Positions 24,514-34,788 of a stretch of 64,000 nucleotides of DNA are shown piece by piece. Location: contig NZ_JABGCB010000015.1 of the NCBI RefSeq assembly GCF_013149295.1, forward strand, positions 1-64,000. The letters are read 5' to 3'. Under the pieces are notes generated by a model, which had not been told where the DNA came from, did not search any database, and saw only the letters and a program-made list of their open reading frames with translations. Source of the DNA: Novosphingobium sp. SG751A (GTDB lineage Bacteria > Pseudomonadota > Alphaproteobacteria > Sphingomonadales > Sphingomonadaceae). Position 1 is the first letter of the stretch. Each line of letters opens with the position of its first letter. Both the position numbers and the translations under genes were made by a program.

Positions 24514-25850
24514 CAGAACACACTGGCCAGCAAGGCGCCCTGGGCGGCCAGCAGCAGCACCAGGCCATAGCGGCGGCGGCGCATCGCAAGGCGCAGATCG
24601 CGTGCATGACGCCATGTCATTACCGCCAGACCCGCCGCGCAAAGGGTCAGGCCGGCGATCACGGGCGTGTCGATGGCCGGCCTGACCATGGGGTTGGCTC
24701 CCAACACCACCAGCCCCAAAAAGCCCACGCCCAAGGGCAGCAGCAGCGCGCAGGTGATGCGCACATAGCGTTCATAACTGATGACCACGAGATAGGAGGG
24801 CGTGCGATATTTGTCGTTCTGCTTGGTAAAGATCAGCACCGCGCAGGCTACCGACCCCAGCAGGGCCAGGATTTGGGCCGACCAGATCAGTCGCCGCCGC
24901 ATCGGATTTTCATCACGGGTCAGCGAGGAGGAGGCGCGCGCCATGGCTGCGGCCATGGCGGCATCGTCGACCTTCACATCGGCGCGGGCCAGCAGTTCGG
25001 CATTGGCCCGCTCGATCACCTGCGCCGATTTGACCTGCCGAAGCTGGGCTGCCAGCGCCTCGCGCAGCAGCGAGGGATCGACCGGATCGGCATAGGCGCC
25101 GTGCAGCACCAGCAGATGGCAGCTCTCGCCCTTGCATTGCACGCTGACCTTGCCGGGTGCGGCGTCGAGTTGCTTCAGCACGGCCAGATCCTCAGGCTGG
25201 ATCTGTTCGCTGCCGTCCCAATTTCGCGACATGCCGATGCGAAAGGCCGGATTTTGCGCCCAGACCAGATTGAGCTGAAACTCGCCGGGGGTCATCCCGG
25301 CCTGTTTGCGCCATTCAGGCAGGCGGCTGGTCATTTCGGCCTGCGCATTGGGGGTCAAGGCGGTCAGATCGGCGCGCGAATAGTGATAGGTGCGCCGCCC
25401 GGCGAAATAATCGGGATGGGCGGCGATGAAATCGTCCACCTCGCGCGGGGAAACCTCCACCCCTTGCAGGCGGCTGCTGTCATAGGCGGCCAGCACGAAT
25501 TTGCGCCGCTGGGATTCCAGCGCGGCCTGCAACTGGGGGTCGCTCCTGATTGCCTTGCCAAAGGCGGCATCGACCGCCACCTCGGCCATCATGGTCTTGA
25601 GCGTCTGCAGGCGCACGTCCTGCGAAACGCGGGTGGGCCCGTGTTCTTCCTGAAGGCGGCGCGAGAGATCCTCGTCAAAGATCCGGATACCGTTGACCGT
25701 GGCGATGACGGCCCCGTTACGTGCTCCATTATTGGCCGCAGTGCTCGTTACTCCGGTGGATACAGCATTGCCTTGGGCGCTGGCCCCATCATGGGCGCCA
25801 ATCGACAAGAAAAAGGCGACCGTCGCCGTCAGCTTACGCAAATTGAACAA
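24513..25850 (-). CDS. Membrane-attached SurA/PpiC-like foldase candidate
   Basis: About 445 residues with a signal peptide (FNLRKLTATVAFFLSIGAHD, ASA cleavage), then a SurA-N-like segment (VATVNGIRIFDEDLSRRLQE, about residues 50-70) and a parvulin-type peptidyl-prolyl isomerase-like region to about residue 260, and finally several membrane helices (about 330-445). Foldases of the EpsD type occur in exosortase/exopolysaccharide loci, but the multi-helix C-terminus is unusual. The stop overlaps the xrtE start (TGATG), so production is coupled and it may prepare or guide the exosortase substrate. A TTG at 25850 with GGAG upstream is preferred; another TTG at 25874 is possible. Confidence 0.65.
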   Translation of the reverse strand: MFNLRKLTATVAFFLSIGAHDGASAQGNAVSTGVTSTAANNGARNGAVIATVNGIRIFDEDLSRRLQEEHGPTRVSQDVRLQTLKTMMAEVAVDAAFGKAIRSDPQLQAALESQRRKFVLAAYDSSRLQGVEVSPREVDDFIAAHPDYFAGRRTYHYSRADLTALTPNAQAEMTSRLPEWRKQAGMTPGEFQLNLVWAQNPAFRIGMSRNWDGSEQIQPEDLAVLKQLDAAPGKVSVQCKGESCHLLVLHGAYADPVDPSLLREALAAQLRQVKSAQVIERANAELLARADVKVDDAAMAAAMARASSSLTRDENPMRRRLIWSAQILALLGSVACAVLIFTKQNDKYRTPSYLVVISYERYVRITCALLLPLGVGFLGLVVLGANPMVRPAIDTPVIAGLTLCAAGLAVMTWRHARDLRLAMRRRRYGLVLLLAAQGALLASVF

Positions 25851-26097
25851 GACATCTCCATCCGCCTGGCTCAAAATCGTCGAGCTTCATCGACAGGGCC
25901 GCGTAAGGGCCTGCGATGATTGTGGCATCCGGGTGGCAAAGTAATGGACAATGAGGGTGCAGGGCTATTGCGCCCTCGGTTTAGTGCGTAGTCTTTCGGG
26001 TTATGCGGTGAGTGCGAAAAGGGGCAAATATGCCAAGAACAGGTCTTTAAAAGAATTGAGAAAATAATATTCCGCGCCGCAATAAGAATCACCAGAA

Positions 26098-26289
26098 TCA
26101 ACGACTCTTGGGAAAACTGGTCACAGTATAACCCATGATCCTGGTCTTGAGCGGGGTGACCGGATCGACCATCAGCCCAGCCAAGTCGGCCGTAGCCGAG
26201 GGTGCCACGGGCGGTTGCGACAAAGACAGGGTGGGCGCGGCGAAGGAGGCCGCGACAACCAGGGCAAACAGGGTGGTTCTGATGGTCAT
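26098..26289 (-). CDS. Small secreted protein, 63 residues
   Basis: A short protein with a signal peptide (MTIRTTLFALVVAASFAAPT) and a 40-residue mature part rich in Pro, Ala and Val. GGAGGA lies 5 bp before the ATG at 26289, which settles this start over one at 26307. It follows the glycosyl-phosphotransferase gene by 14 bp and is probably the last gene of the main exopolysaccharide operon. No family is recognised. Confidence 0.55.
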   Translation of the reverse strand: MTIRTTLFALVVAASFAAPTLSLSQPPVAPSATADLAGLMVDPVTPLKTRIMGYTVTSFPKSR

Positions 26290-26303
26290 TGGGTCCTCCT
26301 TCG

Positions 26304-27737
26304 TCAAAAGGCCCGCGCGTGGATCAGCACGCGCAAAGTGCCAAGGATGATCGCCATGTCGCGCCAGATGGTCCAGCCATCCAGATATTCCAGATCGGCC
26401 TGCAAGCGGCGCGTCAGGTCGTTTTCGGTCTGGGTTGCCCCGCGCAGGCCGCGCATCTGGGCCAGCCCGGTCAGCCCCGGCTTGACCGCATGGCGCAGCC
26501 AGTAGCGCCGGTCGACATCCCAGAACAATTGCTCGCCTGCCAGCGAGCCAATGGCATGGGGGCGTGGGCCGACAATGCTCATATGCCCGCGCAGAACATT
26601 GAAAAGTTGCGGCAATTCATCAATGCTGCTGCGCCGGATCAGGCGTCCGACGGGGGTGATGCGGTCATCGTCGCGACTGGCCGAACGCGCGCCCATGGCA
26701 TCGGATCGCTCCACCCGCATCGAGCGGAATTTATAGATGGGAAAGAAGCGGTTGTTGCGCCCGGTGCGGTTTTGCACAAACAGCACCGGCCCGCCATCGC
26801 CCAGCCGGATCAGCAAGGCGACCACCGCCAGCAAGGGCGCCAGAGCCAGAATGGCCATGCCCGCCACCGCCACGTCAAAGGCGCGCTTGGTCGCGCGCTG
26901 GCTCATCGACAAAGGCTGGATCGATACGACCAGCGCGCCGTAATCGGCCCCCCGGCGCGAACCCAGCACATCGAGCATCCGCACATCGGCATCAAGGATT
27001 TCGCCCGAGACATTGGCGCTCTTGAACACTAACGACCATGCCTCGCGTCGGCGCGGCGGACAGGAGACCAGCACACGGTCCATTCCCTCCATATAGCGAC
27101 CAAGGCGGTCAAGCATATGCGGATCGGCCAGATCGGGGCGCAGGCCATGATCTTGCGCATTGATGCAAACGCCATGGGGGATGGCGGGCACTTCGCCGCC
27201 ATCGTCGATGATCAGCAGATTTTGCGCATGGGTGCCGCACCGGCGCCGCACAACCGGGCGCAGCATCAGCCGCAGCGCGATCATCAGCGCCATCGTCAGC
27301 CCCAGCCCCGCGCCCACCGCCAGCACATCATTGCCCCGATGCGGCGCATCATGGCTCAGCAGCGTGGCCGAATGGGCCAGCAACAGCGCGGCATGGGCCA
27401 TCAGCAAGGCGGCGATGGCCTTGCCCGGTGCGAGCAGGCGATTGGTCAGCGTGGCCAGCGCATAGGCGGGCAGGAGCAGTGCGATGGTCCAGTAGATCGG
27501 CACCAGCACGATGGCATGGAATGGGGGCGGCGGGGCGAGGCGTGCGGCTCCGGCATAGCCCAGCACAATGGCCAGCCCATCGCCCAACATCAGCGCCAGA
27601 TAGGATTGCAGCCTCCTTTGCCGCATCGGGGGCAATCGGGGCGGCACGGCCGGGGCAGGTGTCAGGCGGGGCGGGGCGGCGGGGCGGATGATGCCGGGGC
27701 GCTCTTCGTCCAGCAGGCCGAATGAGGTGGGGCGCAT
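26304..27737 (-). CDS. Exopolysaccharide polyprenyl glycosylphosphotransferase (initiating enzyme)
   Basis: A 477-residue WcaJ/WbaP-type phosphoglycosyl transferase. Several N-terminal membrane helices (about residues 45-165), a CoA-binding-like middle region, then the bacterial sugar transferase domain (about 280-477) with KRAFDVAVAGMAILALAPLL, the basic FPIYKFRSMR motif and GPRPHAIGSLAGEQ. It transfers a sugar-1-phosphate from a nucleotide sugar to undecaprenyl phosphate at the inner membrane, starting the repeat unit later flipped by Wzx and polymerised by Wzy. Here it is near the 3' end of the operon, not near its start. AGAGGA precedes the ATG. Confidence 0.92.
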   Translation of the reverse strand: MRPTSFGLLDEERPGIIRPAAPPRLTPAPAVPPRLPPMRQRRLQSYLALMLGDGLAIVLGYAGAARLAPPPPFHAIVLVPIYWTIALLLPAYALATLTNRLLAPGKAIAALLMAHAALLLAHSATLLSHDAPHRGNDVLAVGAGLGLTMALMIALRLMLRPVVRRRCGTHAQNLLIIDDGGEVPAIPHGVCINAQDHGLRPDLADPHMLDRLGRYMEGMDRVLVSCPPRRREAWSLVFKSANVSGEILDADVRMLDVLGSRRGADYGALVVSIQPLSMSQRATKRAFDVAVAGMAILALAPLLAVVALLIRLGDGGPVLFVQNRTGRNNRFFPIYKFRSMRVERSDAMGARSASRDDDRITPVGRLIRRSSIDELPQLFNVLRGHMSIVGPRPHAIGSLAGEQLFWDVDRRYWLRHAVKPGLTGLAQMRGLRGATQTENDLTRRLQADLEYLDGWTIWRDMAIILGTLRVLIHARAF

Positions 27738-27773
27738 GGGTCCTCTTTCCTGTGGTTGGGTTGAGGGGGATGC

Positions 27774-28379
27774 TCAGGGGTTCAATGCGGCCAGACTGGC
27801 CGGATCGGGATGCAGGATGGCGCGTTTGTCGCGCCGCCAGATCTCGGCCAGCGCGGGCAGATCCTTTTCCCACCAGCGCAAGGCCTCGATGGCGGCGATG
27901 GTTTCGGGATCGAAGCGCATCCGCATGAGGCGAGCAGGCACGCCTGCCACCACGCTGTAGGCGGGTACGTCGCGCGTGACGATAGAGCCCGCTCCGATCA
28001 CTGCTCCGCGCCCGATGAATTTGCATCCCGGCAGGATAATCGCATGATGGCCGATCCACACATCATCCTCGATCACCAGCGTTTCGGCATGGATCGTATT
28101 ATCCTCCACCACGCCGAAACGCGCCTCATAGACGAGAGGATGGGTGGTGAGGGCATCGAGATCGTGATTGGCATCGACCACCCGGCAGGTCTTGGAAAAC
28201 GAGCAATAGCGTCCGATCCGCAAAGGCCCCGGAATCCGCCAGCGATCAAAGCAGCCATAGGAATAGAGGCCGACATCGATATTGTATTTCCGGCGAAATT
28301 CCTCGCGCACCCATGGGTCGAAGGGTTGCCGTTTGCGCCGCAGGAAGAATTTTGCGCGAAAGAGCAGATCTTTGATCAA
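27774..28379 (-). CDS. Left-handed beta-helix acetyltransferase (WcaF/CatB type)
   Basis: A 201-residue hexapeptide-repeat acyltransferase: repeat turns run from about residue 55 to 160, with IEDDVWIGHHAIILPGCKFI and GAVIGAGSIVTRDVPAYSVV, the acetyl-CoA-binding hallmark followed by GVPARLMRMRF. It should acetylate a sugar or lipid-linked repeat unit using acetyl-CoA in the cytoplasm. A TTG at 28379 overlaps the stop of the upstream acyltransferase gene (TTGA) with AGGA eight bases before, so this start is used although it is not ATG. A longer open frame upstream is out of register with the overlapping gene and is not coding. Confidence 0.82.
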   Translation of the reverse strand: MIKDLLFRAKFFLRRKRQPFDPWVREEFRRKYNIDVGLYSYGCFDRWRIPGPLRIGRYCSFSKTCRVVDANHDLDALTTHPLVYEARFGVVEDNTIHAETLVIEDDVWIGHHAIILPGCKFIGRGAVIGAGSIVTRDVPAYSVVAGVPARLMRMRFDPETIAAIEALRWWEKDLPALAEIWRRDKRAILHPDPASLAALNP

Positions 28380-29449
28380 GGCAGGGTCCTGAATTGGGGG
28401 CTTGGGGTGGCCAAGGGGGTTTGTGGGCCTGAGGGCCGCGTTCGACCCAGACGCATCGCGGGCTGTTCCACCAGCTTCCAGCTTATCCAGCCCGCCACCA
28501 GCGCGAGGCAGGCCGTTACGGCGGCATTGAGCCAGACATTCATGCCCGGCGCATAATGGAACAGCAGCTTGCCGATGGGCCAGGCATAGAGATAGACCCC
28601 ATAGGAGATGTCCTCTCTGGCATTGATCCGCAGGAAGAGCGGGTTCTTGATGCCAAACGCCAGCCAGAGCAGCCCATAGCCCCCCAGCAGCACCAGCGCC
28701 GTTTCGGCGAGCGCATGGGAGAACATTGCCGGGATCAGCACGAGCGCCCCCGCCAGTGCCACCCTGCCGTTGAAAGCGGGCGACACGAGGCGAAAGCAAC
28801 TGCCCGCCATATAGGCCAGTGTGAGCCGGACCAGATCTTCGGGCTTGCCCAGTAGCGCGACAACCACCTTTGGCGTGTTTGGCAGCGGATGGCCCTGCGC
28901 CCAGATATGGGTGAGCGCCAGCATGCCGGTGAGACCCAGCATCAGGCGGGGCCGTCTCAGCATGCCGACGAGACCCAGCAGGCAGGTCAGCAGGTAACAG
29001 GCGAATTCCAGACGGATGGTCCACATCGAACCGTTGAGGGCGGCATAATGCGATCCGGCAAAGGCATCATCCAATTGCGGCGGGCGCAGTCGCGCTATGT
29101 TCAAAACTGCCATCGCCCATTCCTGCGGACGCAGAGCGTTCAGATCGGCTCCTCCGAGCGGCCCCACGATGAACAGGCAGAAGGCGCTGGCCACCACAAA
29201 GCCGGGATAGATGCGCGCGAAGCGGCGGCGCAGAAAACCCTTGCTGTTCGAAAGCATGCTGGCCGAAATCAAATAGCCGCTGATGATGAAAAAGCCATCG
29301 ACGGCCAGATCGCCGAAGCTGAGTGTGCCAAAGAGGCTGGTCAGGATTTCGCGATGGCGGTCGCCATAAGCCATTTCCGGCGCATGGCTCAGGATAACAA
29401 GCAGGGCGAGCATCAGGCGCAGCGCGCCAAAGCCATTCTGTCGGGACAT
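28376..29449 (-). CDS. Acyltransferase-3 family membrane protein
   Basis: A 357-residue membrane protein with about ten helices and the OafA/NodX acyltransferase-3 layout: FGALRLMLALLVILSHAPEM at the N-terminus with the catalytic-type His, FFIISGYLIS, and FLRRRFARIYPGF. It transfers an acetyl or other acyl group to a polysaccharide from the cytoplasmic side. It is one of two such proteins in this operon. Its stop overlaps the start of the beta-helix acetyltransferase gene. Confidence 0.88.
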   Translation of the reverse strand: MSRQNGFGALRLMLALLVILSHAPEMAYGDRHREILTSLFGTLSFGDLAVDGFFIISGYLISASMLSNSKGFLRRRFARIYPGFVVASAFCLFIVGPLGGADLNALRPQEWAMAVLNIARLRPPQLDDAFAGSHYAALNGSMWTIRLEFACYLLTCLLGLVGMLRRPRLMLGLTGMLALTHIWAQGHPLPNTPKVVVALLGKPEDLVRLTLAYMAGSCFRLVSPAFNGRVALAGALVLIPAMFSHALAETALVLLGGYGLLWLAFGIKNPLFLRINAREDISYGVYLYAWPIGKLLFHYAPGMNVWLNAAVTACLALVAGWISWKLVEQPAMRLGRTRPSGPQTPLATPSPQFRTLP

Positions 29450-29466
29450 GGATGAAGTTCCGATTA

Positions 29467-29997
29467 TCAATAGAGTCTGGCGCGATGCTGCGGCGATGGA
29501 CGCAGCCGGGCCAAAAGCGCGCAGGCGCCCACCGTAACGGTCAGGGCGAGGTCGATGATGTGATGCAGGTGCAGCGGGCCGATGGGGTAATAAAGAATGG
29601 CATCGGTGCCATGCAGCGAGATCGCGCGCATGACTGCCAGACCGGCAAGCGCCATGGCGGCCACCCATGCGGTTGTCGCCCGCCCCCGGCGCAGCGATCC
29701 GCCCCACCGGCGCCAGGCCAGATAAAGCCCTCCCAGCGTCAGATACAGCACCGGCACCTGCACCAGCCGCCGCTGGTCATAGAGCGCGGCGGCCTGGCTC
29801 CATCCGCGCAGCCATTGGATCATCCAGCCCTGCGCGCCCAGCAGCCGCCAGAACGCCAGCAACGCCATCAGTGCGGCGATCCGACGCCACAGTCGCCCGC
29901 CATGCGGCCCGCCCCGCCGCCCGGCGTTGAGCGCGGCCAGCAGTGCCACCAGCAGATAGATGCCGCACATCGCGGCAGCAGGCCCGGTCTGGCCCAT
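29467..29997 (-). CDS. Small integral membrane protein of unknown function
   Basis: A 176-residue protein with four or five predicted membrane helices (for example MCGIYLLVALLAALNAG, IAALMALLAFWRLLG and IIDLALTVTVGACALLA) joined by basic loops. No family is recognised. Gaps of 6 bp (from the GT2 stop) and 17 bp (to the acyltransferase start) place it in the operon. Its job is probably in assembly or modification at the inner membrane. Confidence 0.6.
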   Translation of the reverse strand: MGQTGPAAAMCGIYLLVALLAALNAGRRGGPHGGRLWRRIAALMALLAFWRLLGAQGWMIQWLRGWSQAAALYDQRRLVQVPVLYLTLGGLYLAWRRWGGSLRRGRATTAWVAAMALAGLAVMRAISLHGTDAILYYPIGPLHLHHIIDLALTVTVGACALLARLRPSPQHRARLY

Positions 29998-30003
29998 GGC
30001 CGG

Positions 30004-30972
30004 TCACCCGGCCGCCTTGCCCGAGGGATAACCGTAGCGCCATTCCTCGCGCTGGGCCCATGCCGCGCGCCAGTTGGCCGCCACTTCGCCAAAGCGGGCC
30101 GGGCGCAGCCTTGCGGCCAGCCCGTAGCCGACGCGGCGGATCAGCACATTGGCCACGATGGTGGCCGCGCCGAAATTACGCCAGCCCCATGGATAATGCT
30201 GTTTGATGATGGCGATATGCGCGGCCGAGATCTGACAGATCTTGCGCGTATGGCTGCGTGTGCTGCCGCCGCCGTAATGGACGATGGTGGCCGAAGGGGT
30301 GATCATCGGCTTGGCCCCCAGACGGATCGCACGGGCGCAAAGGTCTGTGTCATCGCCATACATGAAATAGCCCGCGTTAAAGCCGCCAAGCTGCTCCCAG
30401 AAACGCTTTTCGATCAGCAGCAGACAGCCGGTGACGATATCGACCCGCCGCTCGCTGTCGCGCAGCCATCCGGGATAGGCGCGGGGGTTGAAGAAGGGCG
30501 AGCGCGGAAACAGCGCGGTAAGGCCCAGCGCCTGGCTCAGTTGGTTCCACGGTGTCAGGCGGCCATAGCACGAAGTGGGGTTGAGCGAGCGGTCGCCAAA
30601 CAGCGTGCGCCCGCCCCAGATTTTCGCCTGCGGCTCACGGCGGCTGAAGGCCATCAGATTGTCGATCGCCCGGTCCAGCACCACCGTATCGGTGTTGAGC
30701 AGCAGGATCTTTTCGCCCTTGGCCTGCGGCACCTGCAGATTGGTGCCCACCGAAAAGCCGTGGTTGACCGTTTCGGCCATCACCACGACATCGGGAAATT
30801 GCTCGCGGATCGCCTCGACCGAGCCGTCCGAGGAGGCATTGTCCAGAACGATGATCTCAAAGCTGGTGTCATGGGTCTGTTCATAGACCGAGGCGATGCA
30901 GTCCAGCGTCATCTGCCTTGTGTTCCAGCTGATGAGCAGAATGGAGAGTTCGGGCGCGGGTGCGGTGTTCAC
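30004..30972 (-). CDS. Glycosyltransferase family 2 (rhamnosyltransferase-like)
   Basis: A 322-residue GT-A glycosyltransferase: ELSILLISWNTRQMTLDCI start, IVLDNASSDGS, the metal/nucleotide loop LLLNTDTVV (DTD near residue 90), and a GGFNAGYFMYGDDTDLCARA acceptor-side motif typical of WbbL-type rhamnosyltransferases. It should add one sugar, possibly rhamnose given the rml genes in the operon, to the lipid-linked repeat unit. GTG at 30972 is preferred because AAAGGA precedes it; an in-frame ATG at 31002 lacks a ribosome site but starts 6 bp after the upstream stop. Confidence 0.87.
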   Translation of the reverse strand: MNTAPAPELSILLISWNTRQMTLDCIASVYEQTHDTSFEIIVLDNASSDGSVEAIREQFPDVVVMAETVNHGFSVGTNLQVPQAKGEKILLLNTDTVVLDRAIDNLMAFSRREPQAKIWGGRTLFGDRSLNPTSCYGRLTPWNQLSQALGLTALFPRSPFFNPRAYPGWLRDSERRVDIVTGCLLLIEKRFWEQLGGFNAGYFMYGDDTDLCARAIRLGAKPMITPSATIVHYGGGSTRSHTRKICQISAAHIAIIKQHYPWGWRNFGAATIVANVLIRRVGYGLAARLRPARFGEVAANWRAAWAQREEWRYGYPSGKAAG

Positions 30973-31008
30973 GTCGGGCGTCCTTTCATGATGGGAATGC
31001 ACGGCCGA

Positions 31009-32058
31009 TCAGGCCGCGCGATAGATGCGGTTGCGATAGGCAAGGCGATAGGGAACGGTTTCCACCAGCCGATGGACCACCCAGCCCCCCGCCAGCGACA
31101 GGCCCAGCGCGAGGACGAGATAGACCGGCATGGTCAGCGCCCATGGCAGGCGTTCGACATGCAGCCTGTGTCCGGCCATGCGCAGCGCCATGTAGACATA
31201 GGGGTGAGTCAAATAGAGCGAGTAGCTGATCGTGCCGAGAAAGGTGAAAGGGCGACTCATCAGCAGGCGGGCCAGCGGGTTGCGCTCGTCGAGAACATCA
31301 TGGACAGCAACCAGCGTGGCGGCCAGCAGCGCCAGTGCGATCAGTTGCAGGCCTGTCTGCGAGAAATAGGAGCGCGGGTCGAAATCGAAGAAGGTGGCAA
31401 TGATGAGGATCGCCCCGAGCGCCAGCACAAAAGGCAGATTGCGACGCGGAGCAAGGGGACGCTCCATCTTGCTGGCCATGAAATAGAGCACCACGCCGCC
31501 GATGAAATAGGCGGTGATGTCATAGGCGGTCAGCACCAGCAAAGAGAGCGCCACGGCGCAAAGCGCGCGCACCGGATGAAAGGTATCACGCCGCCGGATA
31601 AAGGCGTCGATGACCAGATAGGTGCAGATATAATACCAGACTTCCAGCGTGATCGACCATGCATTGGGGCTAAGCGCCTGGGTGCCGGCGAAGATGTCGA
31701 GGAAGAACAGATTGGCGAGCAGGTCGGTGGTCGATCCTCGGTCGGGCGCGATGTGCAGCGCGCGATTGGCGAGGAAATAGAACAGGGTGAAAAGCGCAAA
31801 GACCGGATAGATGCGCATGAAGCGCCGTCCGGCAAATTCGCCGGGGCTGTATTTCAGACAGCTTTGCGTGATGACATAGCCGCTGATGACGAAGAACAGT
31901 TCGACGCCATAGGTGCCCAGATTGGCCAGACGCGGCATGACGGCGGCCAGCAAGGGGTCGTCATGATAGAAATGGTCGTAAAAGCCGAAGGAGACATGGG
32001 CGCACAGCACCATGAAGGTGGCCAGACCGCGAAGGCCGTGCAAGGGGCGGCTGAACAT
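31009..32058 (-). CDS. Acyltransferase-3 family membrane protein
   Basis: A 349-residue OafA/YrhL-like O-acyltransferase with about ten helices. It begins FSRPLHGLRGLATFMVLCAH with the conserved His, then ELFFVISGYVI and RRFMRIYPVF. It should O-acetylate sugars of the repeat unit at the membrane. It differs clearly from the other acyltransferase-3 at 28376-29449, so two different positions or acyl groups may be added. Confidence 0.88.
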   Translation of the reverse strand: MFSRPLHGLRGLATFMVLCAHVSFGFYDHFYHDDPLLAAVMPRLANLGTYGVELFFVISGYVITQSCLKYSPGEFAGRRFMRIYPVFALFTLFYFLANRALHIAPDRGSTTDLLANLFFLDIFAGTQALSPNAWSITLEVWYYICTYLVIDAFIRRRDTFHPVRALCAVALSLLVLTAYDITAYFIGGVVLYFMASKMERPLAPRRNLPFVLALGAILIIATFFDFDPRSYFSQTGLQLIALALLAATLVAVHDVLDERNPLARLLMSRPFTFLGTISYSLYLTHPYVYMALRMAGHRLHVERLPWALTMPVYLVLALGLSLAGGWVVHRLVETVPYRLAYRNRIYRAA

Positions 32059-32076
32059 GGGGTGGGCTTTCCAAAA

Positions 32077-33162
32077 TCAGGAGGCGGCGCGGCAGGAGGC
32101 GAGCAAGCGGTCCTGCTCGATCCTATGCGCCATGGCGCGGGCCATCTTATCGGCGCCGAGCGGGGTGAAATGGCGTGCGCCGGTGGTGTAAAACAGATGC
32201 TCGCCGTGCGCGGCGGCGGCGCGAAAATCGGCCAGCGGCGAGATAGGCGGCAATTGCTGCTGCACAGCTGTGGGCAGCAGTGCGTAGGATGAGGTCAGAT
32301 CGCGGTTGGGTATGTCGAAGGTCGCAAACTGGGCGCCATTGCCGCGCACCACATCGCGCGCGTGCAGCAGCAGCGCTCCCGACAGGCGGATCTGGGCCGG
32401 GCTGATCGCATAATCGCCATTCTCAACCTCGCCGCCATCCTGCGCGGTGGCGGCCTGCTTCTTGCTGAACAGGGCCAGCAATTGCTTGCCGCGCCAACCG
32501 ATCTGTTCGCGGGCGAAATTGTAGAACTGGCTGTGATCAGTCAGCAGGCGATAGAGCCGCCAGCGCATCAGCCGGTCCTGCACCGCCACGCCCGGCAGAT
32601 AGGTCGCGCGGCCCGGCACCAGATGATCGCCGTCGAGCCGGTAAAGCCCGGCGCGCGAATTGTCGTCATAATCTGTAACCTGCCACTGCATCAGCACCAG
32701 ATCGGGGTGAAACCGACGCCCGACGCTTTCATAGGCGCGCAGGTTTTCGGCCGTACCAAAGCCCGAGACGCCAAAGTTGAGCACTTCGACCGGGCGATCC
32801 GGGCGCGAGAGCAGGGCCTCCAGGCGCTTGGCATAGGTTGCCGCGAGGGGCAGTTCGTAACCGATCGTATAGCTGTCGCCGAACAGCGCGATGCGGCAGG
32901 TGCGCGGCGGCGTGGTCGGCGGATAGTCGCGGTCATCGCGCATCCCCTGCGAGTTAATGCGATAGGTGACATCGACCTCTGGGGTGACATGGGAATAGGT
33001 GGCGTTCGGGATATTGCCGCGAATGCCCGATGGCGTGCCGGTGACATAGCGCGGCATCAAGGCTTGCGGCGCGACAAGGCGCACGAAGACCTCGGCGACC
33101 AGCGCGGTCCACAGGGCCAGCGCCGCGATCCGGGCGATCCGGCCCAACAGGGAGGATGACAT
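32077..33162 (-). CDS. SGNH/GDSL-type hydrolase-like protein (AlgX/AlgJ-like role)
   Basis: A 361-residue protein with an N-terminal membrane anchor (IARIAALALWTALVAEVFV) and an SGNH fold: the Ser in FGDSYTIGYE (about residue 95), Gly in GVSGFGT and the late His in RHFTPLGADKMA. Proteins of this kind beside an MBOAT gene carry out the final periplasmic O-acetyl transfer to a polymer, as AlgX/AlgJ do with AlgI. It lies 18 bp after the MBOAT gene in the same direction, which supports such a pair. It could instead be a deacetylase. Confidence 0.75.
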   Translation of the reverse strand: MSSSLLGRIARIAALALWTALVAEVFVRLVAPQALMPRYVTGTPSGIRGNIPNATYSHVTPEVDVTYRINSQGMRDDRDYPPTTPPRTCRIALFGDSYTIGYELPLAATYAKRLEALLSRPDRPVEVLNFGVSGFGTAENLRAYESVGRRFHPDLVLMQWQVTDYDDNSRAGLYRLDGDHLVPGRATYLPGVAVQDRLMRWRLYRLLTDHSQFYNFAREQIGWRGKQLLALFSKKQAATAQDGGEVENGDYAISPAQIRLSGALLLHARDVVRGNGAQFATFDIPNRDLTSSYALLPTAVQQQLPPISPLADFRAAAAHGEHLFYTTGARHFTPLGADKMARAMAHRIEQDRLLASCRAAS

Positions 33163-33180
33163 GAAAAAGCGCCCCGCTTG

Positions 33181-34758
<1,578 letters not shown>

Positions 34759-34788
34759 CCGGAATACGGCTTTCGGAAAAAAGAAGGA

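Noticed and set aside
28380..29024. Long N-terminal extension of the hexapeptide acetyltransferase frame
   Set aside because: The stretch is out of register with the overlapping acyltransferase-3 gene, which is clearly coding; the TTG at 28379 with AGGA upstream gives a normal-length acetyltransferase.
29452..32292. A 946-codon plus-strand open frame
   Set aside because: It runs antisense through the GT2 and two other well-supported minus-strand genes and has the Gln/Arg/His-rich composition of a shadow frame.
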